Below are positions 28,125 through 37,836 of a stretch of DNA of 64,000 nt, piece after piece (the stretch's first letter is position 1; each line of letters opens with the position of its first letter). The stretch spans positions 39,649 to 103,648 of the forward strand of contig JASBRL010000007.1 of assembly GCA_030149475.1 (NCBI GenBank). Direction: 5' to 3'. The notes below the pieces were generated by a model. It worked only from the letters and a program-made list of their open reading frames with translations, was not told where the DNA came from and made no database searches. Both the position numbers and the translations under genes were made by a program. The stretch is from Marinobacter sp. (GTDB lineage: Bacteria > Pseudomonadota > Gammaproteobacteria > Pseudomonadales > Oleiphilaceae).

Positions 28125-28818
28125 GATAATTCGCGATGGCCTCTGGACCAATAATCCCGCCCTGGTACAGGTACTGGGTTTGTGCCCGCTGCTGGCTGTA
28201 ACCAGCACGGTGGTCAACGCGCTGGGACTTGGCCTGGCCACCCTCATGGTCATCACAGGGTCCAACCTGGCGGTCTCACTGATCCGTAATTTTGTGACTG
28301 ACTCGGTGCGACTGCCCGCCTTCGTGATGATCATTGCCTCCCTGGTCACCTCTGCGGAAATGCTGATGCAAGCATTCACCTATCAGCTCTACCAGATTCT
28401 GGGTATTTTCATCCCGCTGATCGTCACCAACTGTGCAATCCTCGGCCGGGCTGACGCATTTGCAAGTAAAAACAAGCCATTACCTGCGGTACTGGACGGC
28501 TTTATGATGGGCTGCGGATTTCTGGTGGTGCTGGTGATACTGGGTGCCATGCGCGAGCTTGTCGGTCAGGGTACCCTGTTCTCGGGTATGGACCTGCTCT
28601 TCGGCCCCGCCGCCGCTGACTGGACCCTGCGGCCACTCGACAACTACCCCAATATGCTGTTTATGATGCTGCCACCCGGTGCCTTTATTGGGCTGGGATT
28701 GTTGATCGCGCTTAAAAACAGTATTGACGGGCAGTTGGCACGGCGGCGCGCAGCCCGCGCTGAACCGGTCATCGCCAGTGGTCGCAAGCGTGTCCGGGTC
28801 ACCGGTACTGTTTCCTGA
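28102..28818 (+). CDS. rnfE: Electron transport complex subunit RnfE
   Basis: A six-helix membrane subunit of 238 residues paralogous to RnfA. Seen: [17 protein letters not shown] at the N-terminus and [23 protein letters not shown] in the middle, with the Cys residues of the intramembrane Fe-S site. The ATG inside the end of rnfG was chosen because it follows GGAAGCCTGGAG and gives the canonical length. The open frame continues upstream within rnfG without family similarity. Confidence 0.95.
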   Translation: MTTKTSLEIIRDGLWTNNPALVQVLGLCPLLAVTSTVVNALGLGLATLMVITGSNLAVSLIRNFVTDSVRLPAFVMIIASLVTSAEMLMQAFTYQLYQILGIFIPLIVTNCAILGRADAFASKNKPLPAVLDGFMMGCGFLVVLVILGAMRELVGQGTLFSGMDLLFGPAAADWTLRPLDNYPNMLFMMLPPGAFIGLGLLIALKNSIDGQLARRRAARAEPVIASGRKRVRVTGTVS

Positions 28819-28835
28819 ACCCGGGGTAGTCACCA

Positions 28836-29468
28836 ATGAACAGACAAAAACGAATCGAAATATTTGAGCGCTTACGGGCCGCCAACCCGTCCCCGACGAC
28901 GGAGCTCAATTACTCCAGCCCGTTCGAGCTGCTGATCGCAGTGATTCTCTCGGCCCAGGCGACGGATGTGGGCGTTAACAAGGCAACCGCCAGGCTGTTC
29001 CCCGTTGCCAACACGCCAGAAGCCGTAGCGAGCCTGGGCGTCGACGGCCTGAAGGAATATATCAAGACGATTGGTCTGTTCAACAGCAAAGCGGAAAACG
29101 TGATCAGGACCTGTCATCAACTGATCGAAAAGCACGACAGCCAGGTACCAAACACCCGCGAAGCCCTTGAAGCGCTGCCCGGTGTCGGGCGCAAGACGGC
29201 TAACGTGGTGCTCAATACCGCTTTTGGCCAGCCCGCTATGGCAGTGGATACGCATATATTCCGGGTCTCGAACCGCACAGGTATCGCGCCAGGTAAAAAC
29301 GTACTCGAGGTCGAAAAACGCCTGATGCGACTGGTACCAAAGGAGTTTTTGCTGGACGCCCATCACTGGCTGATTCTTCATGGGCGCTATACCTGCATTG
29401 CCCGAAAGCCAAGATGTGGGTCCTGCATCATTGAGGACCTTTGCGAATTCAGACACAAGACCGAATAG
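28836..29468 (+). CDS. nth: Endonuclease III
   Basis: DNA glycosylase/AP lyase removing oxidised pyrimidines, 210 residues (E. coli 211). Seen: the helix-hairpin-helix LPGVGRKTANVVLNTAFG with the catalytic Lys, the catalytic Asp in AVDTHIFRVSNR, and the 4Fe-4S loop C-x6-C-x2-C-x5-C at the C-terminus (CIARKPRC, GSC, IIEDLC). It ends the rnf cluster, 17 nt after rnfE, as in E. coli and pseudomonads. Confidence 0.97.
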   Translation: MNRQKRIEIFERLRAANPSPTTELNYSSPFELLIAVILSAQATDVGVNKATARLFPVANTPEAVASLGVDGLKEYIKTIGLFNSKAENVIRTCHQLIEKHDSQVPNTREALEALPGVGRKTANVVLNTAFGQPAMAVDTHIFRVSNRTGIAPGKNVLEVEKRLMRLVPKEFLLDAHHWLILHGRYTCIARKPRCGSCIIEDLCEFRHKTE

Positions 29469-29555
29469 GGAGAGCTCCCCTGACGTCGTCAATGATGAGC
29501 GGACGCTTTCCAGCAGATTGAACTCACACCGATCATCGACGGGAATTGGCAATAC

Positions 29556-30680
29556 ATGCACCAAGTCGGCTCTATTGTTCACCGGGTCCGTCCTGTTTTG
29601 CTTCGGATTACCGGTTTAGTACGCCGACATCCCTGGTTGGTGGGCCTGTTCGGATTCAGCTCAGGACTGGCCAGCTTTCTGCTGGTACAGCGCACCGCCT
29701 ACATTGCCACAATACTGGCAGCACTGATGCTGGCCAGCTGGGTCTGGCTAATCCTGGAAAACAGCGTGCGCCGGGGTGTGGTCCGGTGGCTGGGGCTTGA
29801 TGTGCCGCCACCATTGCTGACGCTCGCAACGCAGCTTATTCACCAGGAAAGCCTCTTTTTTGTATTGCCCTTTTATCTGTTGACCACCACCTGGACAGAT
29901 CCGCAGGCAATATTCACAGTGCTTCTTGTTATTGCTGCGATCACGTCTATTCTTGATCCTCTGTACCATGGGCAACTGGGGCGCCGCCGCTGGCTTCTCA
30001 TGGCCTTCCACACGCTGACGTTATTCAGTCTGTTACTAACCGCTTTACCTCTGATTCTCCATATCAGCACCACACAGAGCTTTTACTGGTCACTCGGAAC
30101 GGCCGTGGTGCTGTCGTTTCCCAGCCTCTCCAGAGCGTTGAAATTCGAGCGTCGCTGGCGGAGCTTTGCCCTGGTAGCACTGAGCCTGGGAATTGCCTCA
30201 GGAGCCTGGCTGGCCCGCCCCTGGATACCGCCTGCGACGCTCTGGCTTACCAGAACGGCCGTGACGCAAACCTTTGACGAGGCCAGTCGCGAGCCGGGTC
30301 GGCCGCTGGCATCTATTGCCGTTACCGAACTCAGGGGCAGGCGACTTTATGCGTTTACGGCGATTCGGGCTCCACGGGGGCTGCATGAACCGGTGACCCA
30401 TGTCTGGCTACACAATGGCCATCCCGTCGATCGTATTCCACTGGATGTCACTGGCGGCAGGCGTTCGGGCTATCGAGCCTGGACCTATAAGTCGGTGTTC
30501 CCGGGAACGGCGACAGGTCACTGGCAGATCAGGGTGATGACAGATAATGGACAAATGATCGGGCAGATCTCCTTTGATGTATCAGGCAACGGCCCTATCC
30601 GATACAAAACCGGGGACTCGGTCTGGCAACAGATACTGAAAAGGCTGCATCCGGCCTACAGTGAGCCCCCGGCACCCTGA
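29556..30680 (+). CDS. Membrane protein with DUF5924 and C-terminal DUF2914 domains
   Basis: 374 residues. The N-terminal two thirds hold about seven hydrophobic segments (residues 30-235). The last 110 residues form a soluble module with THVWLHNGHPVDRIPLDV, SGYRAWTYKS and GHWQIRVMTDNGQMIG, the pattern of DUF2914, a small beta domain often attached to membrane proteins of unknown role. The frame has no Shine-Dalgarno of note, and the start could be a few codons further in. It lies 87 nt after nth and is convergent with the chalcone-isomerase-like gene. Confidence 0.75.
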   Translation: MHQVGSIVHRVRPVLLRITGLVRRHPWLVGLFGFSSGLASFLLVQRTAYIATILAALMLASWVWLILENSVRRGVVRWLGLDVPPPLLTLATQLIHQESLFFVLPFYLLTTTWTDPQAIFTVLLVIAAITSILDPLYHGQLGRRRWLLMAFHTLTLFSLLLTALPLILHISTTQSFYWSLGTAVVLSFPSLSRALKFERRWRSFALVALSLGIASGAWLARPWIPPATLWLTRTAVTQTFDEASREPGRPLASIAVTELRGRRLYAFTAIRAPRGLHEPVTHVWLHNGHPVDRIPLDVTGGRRSGYRAWTYKSVFPGTATGHWQIRVMTDNGQMIGQISFDVSGNGPIRYKTGDSVWQQILKRLHPAYSEPPAP

Positions 30681-30753
30681 TGCGAGAAGAGCGTAAGCAG
30701 ATACAACCTGTCGCGCCGGTAAACGACAGTGGAAATCAGGCAGAGTGGAGCAT

Positions 30754-30791
30754 GGCAACGCAGACGGGATAGCAGCCACGCCTGCGTTGCC
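30754..30791. repeat. Inverted repeat between convergent genes
   Basis: GGCAACGCAG and CTGCGTTGCC are perfect 10-nt arms separated by 18 nt in the convergent gap between the DUF2914 gene and the chalcone-isomerase-like gene. No T run follows on either strand, so a factor-independent terminator is doubtful; it could still end or protect both transcripts. Confidence 0.45.
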
Positions 30792-30828
30792 CATAACTGA
30801 TTACTGAGCGCTCATCGCACGGGCGTTC

Positions 30829-31407
30829 TTACTTCTCTACACCGAGCATGCTCTCTTTCAGGCTGTCCTGGGCCGGCTCGTCGGATAGCCAGATACCGAA
30901 CAGGGCCTTTTTGAATGCCATGCCTTTGATAACCCCACGCTCAGTGCCGTTTTTCATGACATGAACACCGCTATCCGGCAGGTAAACCAGGTCAAAGACG
31001 TCTCCTTCCTTGATTTCTTCGGAAAACACATTGAGGAACTTGTCGACTTCGTCCTTGATCGGCGCAACGTTATCGCCCGTGGAGTTTTCAAACCCTTCCA
31101 TAGTGGCCGATGTCATCCGATCGCTGGTGATCATGCCAGAAATAATATGCAGCTTGATGGCCTGAGGCTCATCGGCCTCGATAATCGCACTGGCGTCCGA
31201 ACTCCTGGCTGGCAGATACAGTCCGCCAACATACAGATCAAGAAACCACTTCGAGCGCGTACCCGCGCCATTAAGCACCAAGTCGGAGCCACCTGCAGTT
31301 AACGAATCCGGAATATTGATGTCTGAAATACTCACTGCGCTGGCCGAACCTGCCAGACAGAAATTCAGCAGCAATGACGATAACATCAGTGACAGAACCT
31401 TGTTCAT
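30829..31407 (-). CDS. Chalcone isomerase-like periplasmic protein
   Basis: 192 residues with a signal peptide (LSLMLSSLLLNFCLAGSASA). The mature part shows LNGAGTRSKWFLDLYVGGLYLP, IIEADEPQAIKLHIISG and KKALFGIWLSDEPAQDSLKESMLG, the pattern of bacterial chalcone-isomerase-fold proteins. These lack the plant enzyme's substrate context, and their bacterial role is unknown; fatty-acid binding has been suggested for relatives. The gene is downstream of rpoS on the same strand, but a terminator separates them, so it is probably transcribed on its own. Confidence 0.85.
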   Translation of the reverse strand: MNKVLSLMLSSLLLNFCLAGSASAVSISDINIPDSLTAGGSDLVLNGAGTRSKWFLDLYVGGLYLPARSSDASAIIEADEPQAIKLHIISGMITSDRMTSATMEGFENSTGDNVAPIKDEVDKFLNVFSEEIKEGDVFDLVYLPDSGVHVMKNGTERGVIKGMAFKKALFGIWLSDEPAQDSLKESMLGVEK

Positions 31408-31532
31408 TTTGCTTTCCTTTTCCAGTTATTCGTTTTGTGGGGACGACGACCAACACCTGTCGGCCACCGGCAATGGATTTTAACAGTGCGCAGGACGCCT
31501 CCCCATTACAGAGTTCTCATTTACGAAGGTAT

Positions 31533-31560
31533 AAAAAACCGGCTCCGTAGTGGGGCCGGT
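31533..31560 (-). terminator. Rho-independent terminator of rpoS
   Basis: On the minus strand, 21 nt after the rpoS stop: ACCGGCCCC, a short loop, GGAGCCGGT, then a run of T residues (TTTTTT). The stem is 9 bp with one mismatch. It separates rpoS from the chalcone-isomerase-like gene. Confidence 0.85.
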
Positions 31561-31580
31561 CTTGCTGCTGTGGAAAGCAA

Positions 31581-32585
31581 TTATTTGAACAGCATTGGGC
31601 CAGACAGCCCTTCCTTTTCAAGGATTTCCCGCAGACGACGCAATGCCTCGACCTGAATCTGGCGGACACGCTCACGGGTCAGCCCTATCTCCTGGCCGAC
31701 CTCTTCCAATGTGCTGGTCTGGTAACCACGCAGGCCAAAGCGGCGTGACAGAACCTCCTGCTGCTTGTCGCTGAGCTGATCAATCCAGTTCTCGATACAG
31801 CCGCGCATGTTATTGTCCTGCAGCAGGTCGGCCGGATCAGAAGCCGCTTCATCCGCCACCGTATCCAGCAACGACTTTTCACCGCTGTTGCCAATCGGGG
31901 TATCCACCGATGCGACACGCTCATTGAGCCCCAGCATCCGTTTAACGTCCGATACCGGCTTGTCGACCATCTGGGCAATTTCTTCGGCAGAGGGTTCGTG
32001 ATCCAGCTTCTGGGTCAACTCGCGAGCCGCTCTGAGGTAAAGGTTAAGCTCTTTGACCACGTGAATCGGCAGTCGAATGGTACGGGTCTGGTTCATGATC
32101 GCCCGTTCAATGGTCTGTCGAATCCACCAGGTCGCGTAGGTTGAAAAACGGAAGCCACGTTCGGGATCAAATTTCTCAACCGCACGGATCAGGCCGAGGT
32201 TGCCCTCTTCAATCAGGTCCAGAAGCGTCAGGCCCCGGTTGACATAGCGACGCGCAATTTTGACCACCAGCCGGAGGTTACTTTCGATCATGCGCTTGCG
32301 GCCGGACTCCTCGCCTTTGCGAGCCAGACGCGCAAAATACACTTCTTCCTCGGGCGTTAACAGGGGGGAGAAACCGATTTCGTTGAGGTAGAGCTGAGTG
32401 GCATCCAGCTGCTTCTGGGCTCCGAAGTAGCGTCCCGGACCCCGAATGGCAAATTCTTCCCGTTCTGATCCGGTGTCTGTAACAGCGGCGTCTTTCTCAC
32501 CACTGTCCATGGTTGTTGTGTCGTCTTCCGAATCTTCCACGTCTGAAACTCGATCAATAATGAGCTCTTCATGTTCTGCTGACAT
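31581..32585 (-). CDS. rpoS: RNA polymerase sigma factor RpoS
   Basis: Stationary-phase/general stress sigma factor, 334 residues (E. coli 330). Seen: the acidic N-terminus, region 1.2 ([17 protein letters not shown]), region 2 ([36 protein letters not shown] and [16 protein letters not shown]), region 3, and region 4 with [20 protein letters not shown]. The ATG at 32583-32585 follows AGGCGGG; a GTG 14 codons upstream (32627) keeps the frame open but lacks a ribosome site. nlpD lies upstream, the standard order, and in other species rpoS is transcribed largely from within nlpD. Confidence 0.97.
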   Translation of the reverse strand: MSAEHEELIIDRVSDVEDSEDDTTTMDSGEKDAAVTDTGSEREEFAIRGPGRYFGAQKQLDATQLYLNEIGFSPLLTPEEEVYFARLARKGEESGRKRMIESNLRLVVKIARRYVNRGLTLLDLIEEGNLGLIRAVEKFDPERGFRFSTYATWWIRQTIERAIMNQTRTIRLPIHVVKELNLYLRAARELTQKLDHEPSAEEIAQMVDKPVSDVKRMLGLNERVASVDTPIGNSGEKSLLDTVADEAASDPADLLQDNNMRGCIENWIDQLSDKQQEVLSRRFGLRGYQTSTLEEVGQEIGLTRERVRQIQVEALRRLREILEKEGLSGPMLFK

Positions 32586-32762
32586 AGTGCTAGCCCGCCT
32601 TTCAATGACCCTGTATTTTTCACTCACCGGCTTTTTGTTATCGTGAGCGCCTGCTGCTGTTCTTGCTGTTTTATTATCAGGACATCTTTGTTCACAGGGC
32701 CTGTCGTCGTTGCGATGACCCCTGGTTATTGTTCTGGTCGTTCATCTTCAGGACAGAATCAG

Positions 32763-33551
32763 TCACCGTGGAGGAAGATACGGTATCGGGTCCACCGGGC
32801 TCCCGTTTCTGCGTATCTCGAAGTGCAGCTTGTTACGGTCTGCACCGCTGTGCCCCAGCTCGGCGATGGTCTGCCCCGCTTTAACCTCGTCCCCCTCCTG
32901 CACCAAAATCTTGCGGTTGTGTGCATAAGCACTCAGAAAGTGCTCATTGTGATTCACGATAATGAGATTACCGTAACCCAACAACCCGTTACCCGCATAG
33001 ACCACGTTACCAGACGCAGCCGCACGAACCGGATCGCCGGAATCTCCGGCAATATCAAGGCCTTTGTTGACTTTGCCGGATGTTGAAAAGCCTGCAAGTA
33101 CGGTGCCAACGTGTGGCCAGCGCCATTCAATACCGGAGACTACCTGGGTCTGGTCAGCCAGTGGAGCAGAGCTTACCGGCGCCCGTTCAACGGTAGGGCG
33201 GGGGGGCGGTTTTGAGGTGTGAGCAACCGGACGATGAATCGTTTCATGGGTGGGCTGAGGCGCCCGGGCCGAGCCATCCGGTATTTCGCCGCGCAGATCC
33301 AACCGCAGTACCTGCCCCGCACGGAGGTTATAGGGAGGTTCGATACCGTTGGCATCACCCAGTTCACGGTAGTCACGACCGTAACGCCAGGCAATGCTGT
33401 ACAGGGTTTCACCGGGCTGTACGACATGACGCCCCCAGTACACCGGCGGATTGTAGAGGTCGTCACGATAGATATCTGCGGTATTGCAGCCCGCCAGCAG
33501 GACAATGCACAGCCCCAGGATGGGTAAGAGACGCTTCAGGGATACCGACAT
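32763..33551 (-). CDS. nlpD: Murein hydrolase activator NlpD (LysM-LytM lipoprotein)
   Basis: Outer-membrane lipoprotein that activates amidase AmiC at the division site. 262 residues from MSVSLKRL. Seen: lipoprotein signal ending in LLAGC, a LysM domain (about 40-85: VQPGETLYSIAWRYG), a Pro/Thr-rich linker, and a C-terminal M23/LytM domain (about 150-262). In the M23 motif the metal-binding His of HxGxD is replaced (KGLDIAG), while the later LHFEIR remains, so it is an activator rather than an enzyme, as known for NlpD. The open frame extends upstream, but the lipoprotein start is clear. Confidence 0.95.
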   Translation of the reverse strand: MSVSLKRLLPILGLCIVLLAGCNTADIYRDDLYNPPVYWGRHVVQPGETLYSIAWRYGRDYRELGDANGIEPPYNLRAGQVLRLDLRGEIPDGSARAPQPTHETIHRPVAHTSKPPPRPTVERAPVSSAPLADQTQVVSGIEWRWPHVGTVLAGFSTSGKVNKGLDIAGDSGDPVRAAASGNVVYAGNGLLGYGNLIIVNHNEHFLSAYAHNRKILVQEGDEVKAGQTIAELGHSGADRNKLHFEIRRNGSPVDPIPYLPPR

Positions 33552-33845
33552 CAGCCACGCCGGGTGTCTGGAGCCAGCCCGGGCTGGCCAACTCCGGAAG
33601 GGGCTTCGAAGGCAGACACGACGGTTAAAGAACACAGGTATATACAACGCCCTTTTATGTCTAATTGGTATTAAAAATAGTCCATTTTATAAAATACCCA
33701 CGATAACTTGTTAATTTATTGCACATTTTGTAAGCGAATCCAAGTTACGTTTCAGCCACAGGTGTTACTCTGAGAAACATCCAAAGTGTGCTAAAAGTAA
33801 CAGTCTGTCTATGAACACCATCAAATGCACTACTCAGCAACCCAT
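33552..33845. other. AT-rich intergenic region upstream of nlpD
   Basis: 294 bp between the nlpD start and the DUF368 stop, the most AT-rich stretch I noticed. It holds the nlpD promoter listed separately, an inverted repeat TGTTACT/AGTAACA (33763-33769 and 33796-33802), and a further GTTAC at 33744-33748. No gene or RNA was recognised. Confidence 0.55.
33686..33714 (-). promoter_or_regulatory. Sigma-70 promoter of nlpD-rpoS
   Basis: Minus strand: TTAACA, 17 nt, TATAAA. Each hexamer matches consensus at five of six positions with ideal spacing. It lies about 135 nt upstream of the nlpD ATG inside the AT-rich region, so the transcript would have a long leader. Confidence 0.55.
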
Positions 33846-34838
33846 TCAACCTTTCTGGCCTCGACGGCTCAAACGGGCCGCCAACCACTCAATTGCCAAC
33901 ACCAGAACCAGGCCGACAACGGCGGCGATTGCCGCATGCACTAACTGGGCGGAAGCACCGGTGAGCTCAGCGTAATGGCCAGGGGAAACATTGATTTCAT
34001 TAAGCGGTACCCTGTTCCCGGCATGGTTTGTCCGCCAGGCCAACGCTTCCTTCCAGGGCCAGACCTTGTTTAATGCCCCGATCATGATGCCGGTCAACAG
34101 CGCCAGCATCGTGTCGTGAAACCGGTGAATGGCCCAGGTCAGCAGCCGGGCTATGGATAACAGGCCCACCACACACCCTGCCGCAAACAGGCCCAGCGAG
34201 GCCAGGTCAAATGACCTGACCGCCGCCAGCACGTGGCCATACATACCCAGAACCAGAAGAATAAAGCTGCCTGATATACCCGGCAGGATCATCGCGCAAA
34301 TGGCCAAAACGCCCGATCCGAACAGGATGAGCGGCGTTGGCGTTACATCACCGGCCGACAGGGTAGTCACCCACCAGGAAAAGGCCGCTCCGATGGCCGC
34401 GGGGATCAGCAAAGCCATGGCAGGTTCGCGCACCGTGCGCACCACATGCCAGACAGACGCCACAATCAGGCCAAAGAAAAAGCTCCAGAGAATCACTGGA
34501 TACTCAATCAACGCCCGACTGATTACGGCAGCCAGTGTCGCAACGCTGATCAGAATACCGCTGAGCAAGGAAACCAGAAAGTTGCCATCGCAGCGGCGCC
34601 AGAACGCATCCACCCGGCCCCGGCATAGCTCACCGGCAAACGCCGCCGGTACATTATTGATCGCCTCAAGCAGGCGAAAGTAAATTCCCGTAATGAAGGC
34701 AATGGTCCCCCCGGAAACACCGGGGACAATGTCCGCCGCGCCCATGGCAACGCCACGAAGCAGAACCCCTGCCGCCTGGCGCCAACTCAGGGGGCCGGCG
34801 AACGAATCGGGCGTGTCGGTGGTCCTCTGGCCAGTCAT
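33846..34838 (-). CDS. DUF368 family undecaprenyl-phosphate transporter
   Basis: An integral membrane protein of 330 residues with about nine hydrophobic segments. Two related motifs, DIVPGVSGGTIAFITGIY (about 36-53) and MILPGISGSFILLVLGMY (about 183-200), are the inverted-repeat signature of the family. DUF368 proteins have been shown in other bacteria to recycle undecaprenyl phosphate across the inner membrane, which is needed for peptidoglycan and O-antigen. That function is transferred from the family here. Its start overlaps the pcm stop by 4 nt (ATGA). Confidence 0.88.
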   Translation of the reverse strand: MTGQRTTDTPDSFAGPLSWRQAAGVLLRGVAMGAADIVPGVSGGTIAFITGIYFRLLEAINNVPAAFAGELCRGRVDAFWRRCDGNFLVSLLSGILISVATLAAVISRALIEYPVILWSFFFGLIVASVWHVVRTVREPAMALLIPAAIGAAFSWWVTTLSAGDVTPTPLILFGSGVLAICAMILPGISGSFILLVLGMYGHVLAAVRSFDLASLGLFAAGCVVGLLSIARLLTWAIHRFHDTMLALLTGIMIGALNKVWPWKEALAWRTNHAGNRVPLNEINVSPGHYAELTGASAQLVHAAIAAVVGLVLVLAIEWLAARLSRRGQKG

Positions 34839-35491
34839 CGGATCACTCCGGACAAAAGGGGAACAAAGCGCACAGGTTCAATCTCCGTGATATCAAAGTC
34901 GTCGCCGCTGCGTACGGCCTGAACAAGCATCTGGGTGTCCTCTCCGACGGGCGCCACCATGACACCCCCTTCACTCAACTGCATTAACAACTCTTCCGGC
35001 AACTCACGCGGCGCAGCTGTGATCATGATGCCATCAAAGGGCGCCCGCTCCGGCCAGCCAATACCGCCATCTGCGTGCCTTAACTGAGCATTGCGCAGAC
35101 CCAACGCGTGCAGGCGCTCCCGGGCTCTGGCCTGCAGTGGCTTGATGCGTTCTACGCTGTACACCGTTGTCACCAGGCGGGCAAGAATCGCCGTCTGGTA
35201 ACCCGATCCGGTACCCAGTTCAAGCACGGTTTCCGGTTGGTGGCGCATCAACACCTCGGTCATGCGAGCGACGATGTAAGGCTGAGACAACGTCTGACTG
35301 TAGCCGATCGGCAACGCCGTATCTTCATAGGCCCTGTGTGACAGCGCCTCGTCAAGAAAAATGTGGCGCGGTACCTCGGCCATGGCATCCAGTACTTTCT
35401 GGTCCCGGATGCCGGACTCCCGCAACCGCTGAATCAATCGGGCGCGGGTTCGTCTGGAGGTCATGCCGATACCTTGAAGCTCAGCCGTCAT
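34835..35491 (-). CDS. pcm: Protein-L-isoaspartate O-methyltransferase
   Basis: Repairs isoaspartyl residues in ageing proteins using S-adenosylmethionine. 218 residues. Seen: [35 protein letters not shown], given here in full only by its parts RHIFLDEA and [14 protein letters not shown], then the SAM motif [15 protein letters not shown]. The start at 35491 makes an ATGA overlap with the surE stop; a second ATG nine codons in is also possible. The surE-pcm pair next to nlpD-rpoS is the classical stationary-phase survival cluster. Confidence 0.96.
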   Translation of the reverse strand: MTAELQGIGMTSRRTRARLIQRLRESGIRDQKVLDAMAEVPRHIFLDEALSHRAYEDTALPIGYSQTLSQPYIVARMTEVLMRHQPETVLELGTGSGYQTAILARLVTTVYSVERIKPLQARARERLHALGLRNAQLRHADGGIGWPERAPFDGIMITAAPRELPEELLMQLSEGGVMVAPVGEDTQMLVQAVRSGDDFDITEIEPVRFVPLLSGVIR

Positions 35492-36240
35492 CCGCGCACC
35501 TCCGAGACCCACTCGCGCAGAGAGGCCAGAGCTTCATGTCGCGTCATATCGACCTGGACCGGGGTTATGGACACGCAGTTTTCCCGCACCGCATGAAAAT
35601 CCGTACCGGGACCCGCGTCGTGCCCCCCGCCCGGGGCGCCGATCCAGTAGCGGGCGCGACCTCTCGGACAGGTCACCGGCACGGCTCCTTCCGCGCGATC
35701 ACGGTGCCCCAGGCGGGTAACCCGGAACCCGGCGATGTCCGACCAGGGAACATCCGGCACGTTGACGTTCAATATGCATCGAGGCCCCAGATCAACGGCC
35801 ACCTTGTGTTCCAGCAACGCCCGCACGACTCTGGCAGCCGTGTCGTAATGGAAGCGGCCTTCGTTCACCAGCGACACGGCTATCGCCGGCAGTCCGAGGT
35901 TGCGCCCCTCAGTTGCCGCCGCGACGGTGCCGGAATAGATAACGTCATCGCCGAGGTTCGCATGGGTGTTGATACCCGACACAACCCGGTCGAAACTGTG
36001 TTCAAACAGCCCGTTAACGGCCAGATGAACGCAATCGGTCGGGGTCCCGTCGATTGAATAGAAACCGCTGGACTGGTGATCAACGGTCAGGGGACGGTTC
36101 AGGGTCAGGGCGTTACTCGCCCCGCTGTGATCCCGGTCCGGGGCCACCACTTCCAGATCAGCGATGCCCTCAAGCCCATCATACAGTGCCTTCAGGCCGG
36201 GCGAATGGACGCCATCATCATTGGATAAAAGAATACGCAA
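35488..36240 (-). CDS. surE: 5'/3'-nucleotidase SurE
   Basis: Metal-dependent phosphatase acting on nucleoside monophosphates, 250 residues. Seen: [15 protein letters not shown] at the N-terminus with the metal-binding Asp-Asp pair, [27 protein letters not shown] and [20 protein letters not shown]. The family start ([10 protein letters not shown]) falls on a TTG codon here, preceded by GGAG at 6 nt, so a TTG start is assigned. The open frame reaches further upstream without similarity. It overlaps pcm by 4 nt and follows truD at 76 nt. Confidence 0.95.
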   Translation of the reverse strand: MRILLSNDDGVHSPGLKALYDGLEGIADLEVVAPDRDHSGASNALTLNRPLTVDHQSSGFYSIDGTPTDCVHLAVNGLFEHSFDRVVSGINTHANLGDDVIYSGTVAAATEGRNLGLPAIAVSLVNEGRFHYDTAARVVRALLEHKVAVDLGPRCILNVNVPDVPWSDIAGFRVTRLGHRDRAEGAVPVTCPRGRARYWIGAPGGGHDAGPGTDFHAVRENCVSITPVQVDMTRHEALASLREWVSEVRG

Positions 36241-36316
36241 GGTCTTCTCCGCTAGCTTCTCCGACCGTACTCGCAAGTCGAACGTGATTCTTGTTACAAA
36301 GGCTAATATGCCCTGT

Positions 36317-37384
36317 TTAAGCTCCTTCCGCGAGCCCTGCCGCCCCGCAGGACAGATCGCGGATGGTAAAAATATCCGCCAGCACACTGGTGGCAAACTG
36401 CCCCGGCGACAGAGTGAAGGACAATGACAGAATCGTAGCGTCCAGCCACCGCCATGTCAGTTCATCCGGGGTCAACACCAGAGGTCTCCGCTCGGGTTTC
36501 ATCCGGGTCTGTGAAAATACATGCTCGATCCGGGGATGACGACCGACAACCGATCGCTCAAGCTCGGCCTGGGCGCCTTCGGCCTGCGTTCCGCCGTCGC
36601 CCCACAGGGGGCCAGTCGGGCCCGGCGCCGCAGGCTCTCCGGTCATCGGCCGGTGCCAGTTACCGAGCGCAACCCGTTCTGCCAGCACTTCGTTGAATAG
36701 CCAGGACCGGGCAGCCGAGAAATAGAGCCCATCCCGACTGTTGCGCCCGCGCAGCTTGCCGGGCCGTAGACGGGCCGCCTGCCGGAGATTATTGCCGCCC
36801 CAGCCAAACCGCTGGGGCCCGAAGTAGTTAGGGCAGCCCTGGGTCTCAAGCCTGGCCAAACGCTGATCGATCAGCGGTCTGTCACTGCTGACGTGGGTCA
36901 GCACCAAATCAAAGCGGTTACCCTGATGCTCACCACGGCGTAGCTTTCGCCGGAACCGACAAACCGCCAACACCGACCAGCGCTCCTCGACTGCACTTAT
37001 AAACACCGGATCAGTGGCCACCATTCCGGGCCGATAGACGCTGAACCACTGGCGCGTTATCGCGTGCCGGTCTTTCAGGCCGCAAAAGCCGATATCCTGT
37101 TGTTTGCAGCCTGACAGACTGGCCAACTCCCGGGAAACATAGTCTGTATTGTCGCCACGCTTCTCGACCCGGATAAACAGATGTTCTCCGGAACCGGGAA
37201 CCCCGTCCGTGAGTGTGTCTGCCGGCTGCTCTGCCAGCAACCCCTCCAGCTCCAGTATCTCATCCACCTGAAAGTGAGCGGGGTCAGCCTTTATAGCCGC
37301 GCTGGCAAGCCGCTGCCCTGAGGAGGCAGGCCAGTCCAGACGCCAGTCAGACTCAAGGCTCACGAACTGCGCTCCAGCAGACAC
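36317..37384 (-). CDS. truD: tRNA pseudouridine(13) synthase TruD
   Basis: Forms pseudouridine at position 13 of tRNA-Glu. 355 residues. Seen: [12 protein letters not shown] near the N-terminus, [20 protein letters not shown], the catalytic Asp in [17 protein letters not shown], and [12 protein letters not shown]. The N-terminal end overlaps ispF by 25 nt. This ispD-ispF-truD-surE-pcm order is common in gammaproteobacteria. Confidence 0.96.
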   Translation of the reverse strand: MSAGAQFVSLESDWRLDWPASSGQRLASAAIKADPAHFQVDEILELEGLLAEQPADTLTDGVPGSGEHLFIRVEKRGDNTDYVSRELASLSGCKQQDIGFCGLKDRHAITRQWFSVYRPGMVATDPVFISAVEERWSVLAVCRFRRKLRRGEHQGNRFDLVLTHVSSDRPLIDQRLARLETQGCPNYFGPQRFGWGGNNLRQAARLRPGKLRGRNSRDGLYFSAARSWLFNEVLAERVALGNWHRPMTGEPAAPGPTGPLWGDGGTQAEGAQAELERSVVGRHPRIEHVFSQTRMKPERRPLVLTPDELTWRWLDATILSLSFTLSPGQFATSVLADIFTIRDLSCGAAGLAEGA

Positions 37385-37836
37385 ACCGCCTGACAGGCAA
37401 TACCTTCGCCCCGACCGGTAAACCCGAGGCGCTCGGTCGTAGTCGCCTTGAGGCCAACATAATCAATGCCGACGCCGAGATCTTCGGCAAGGTTCGAGCG
37501 CATGGGTCGGATATAGGGAGCCATTTTCGGCGCCTCAGCAATAATGGTCGCGTCCACGTTAATCACCCGGTAATTGAGCTCATGGATTTTTGCCACAACC
37601 TGCCTCAGTAACACACGGCTGTCCGCGCCGGCCCATTCATCACTGGTATCGGGGAAAAAGTGGCCAATATCCCCCAGAGCCAAAGCGCCCAGCAGGGCGT
37701 CTGCGACGGCGTGCAGCAACACGTCGCCATCCGAGTGCGCTTTCAGACCGGCGTGGAAAGGAATGCGCACGCCACCCAGCACAACACTGTCGCCCTCGGC
37801 AAAAGCATGGACATCAAAACCCTGACCGATTCTCAT
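37360..37836 (-). CDS. ispF: 2-C-methyl-D-erythritol 2,4-cyclodiphosphate synthase
   Basis: Fifth enzyme of the MEP isoprenoid pathway, 158 residues. Seen: [12 protein letters not shown] with the zinc ligands Asp8 and His10, [21 protein letters not shown] with the third ligand His42, and [11 protein letters not shown]. It supplies isoprenoids for undecaprenyl phosphate and quinones. Its start overlaps the ispD stop by 4 nt (ATGA). Confidence 0.97.
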   Translation of the reverse strand: MRIGQGFDVHAFAEGDSVVLGGVRIPFHAGLKAHSDGDVLLHAVADALLGALALGDIGHFFPDTSDEWAGADSRVLLRQVVAKIHELNYRVINVDATIIAEAPKMAPYIRPMRSNLAEDLGVGIDYVGLKATTTERLGFTGRGEGIACQAVCLLERSS

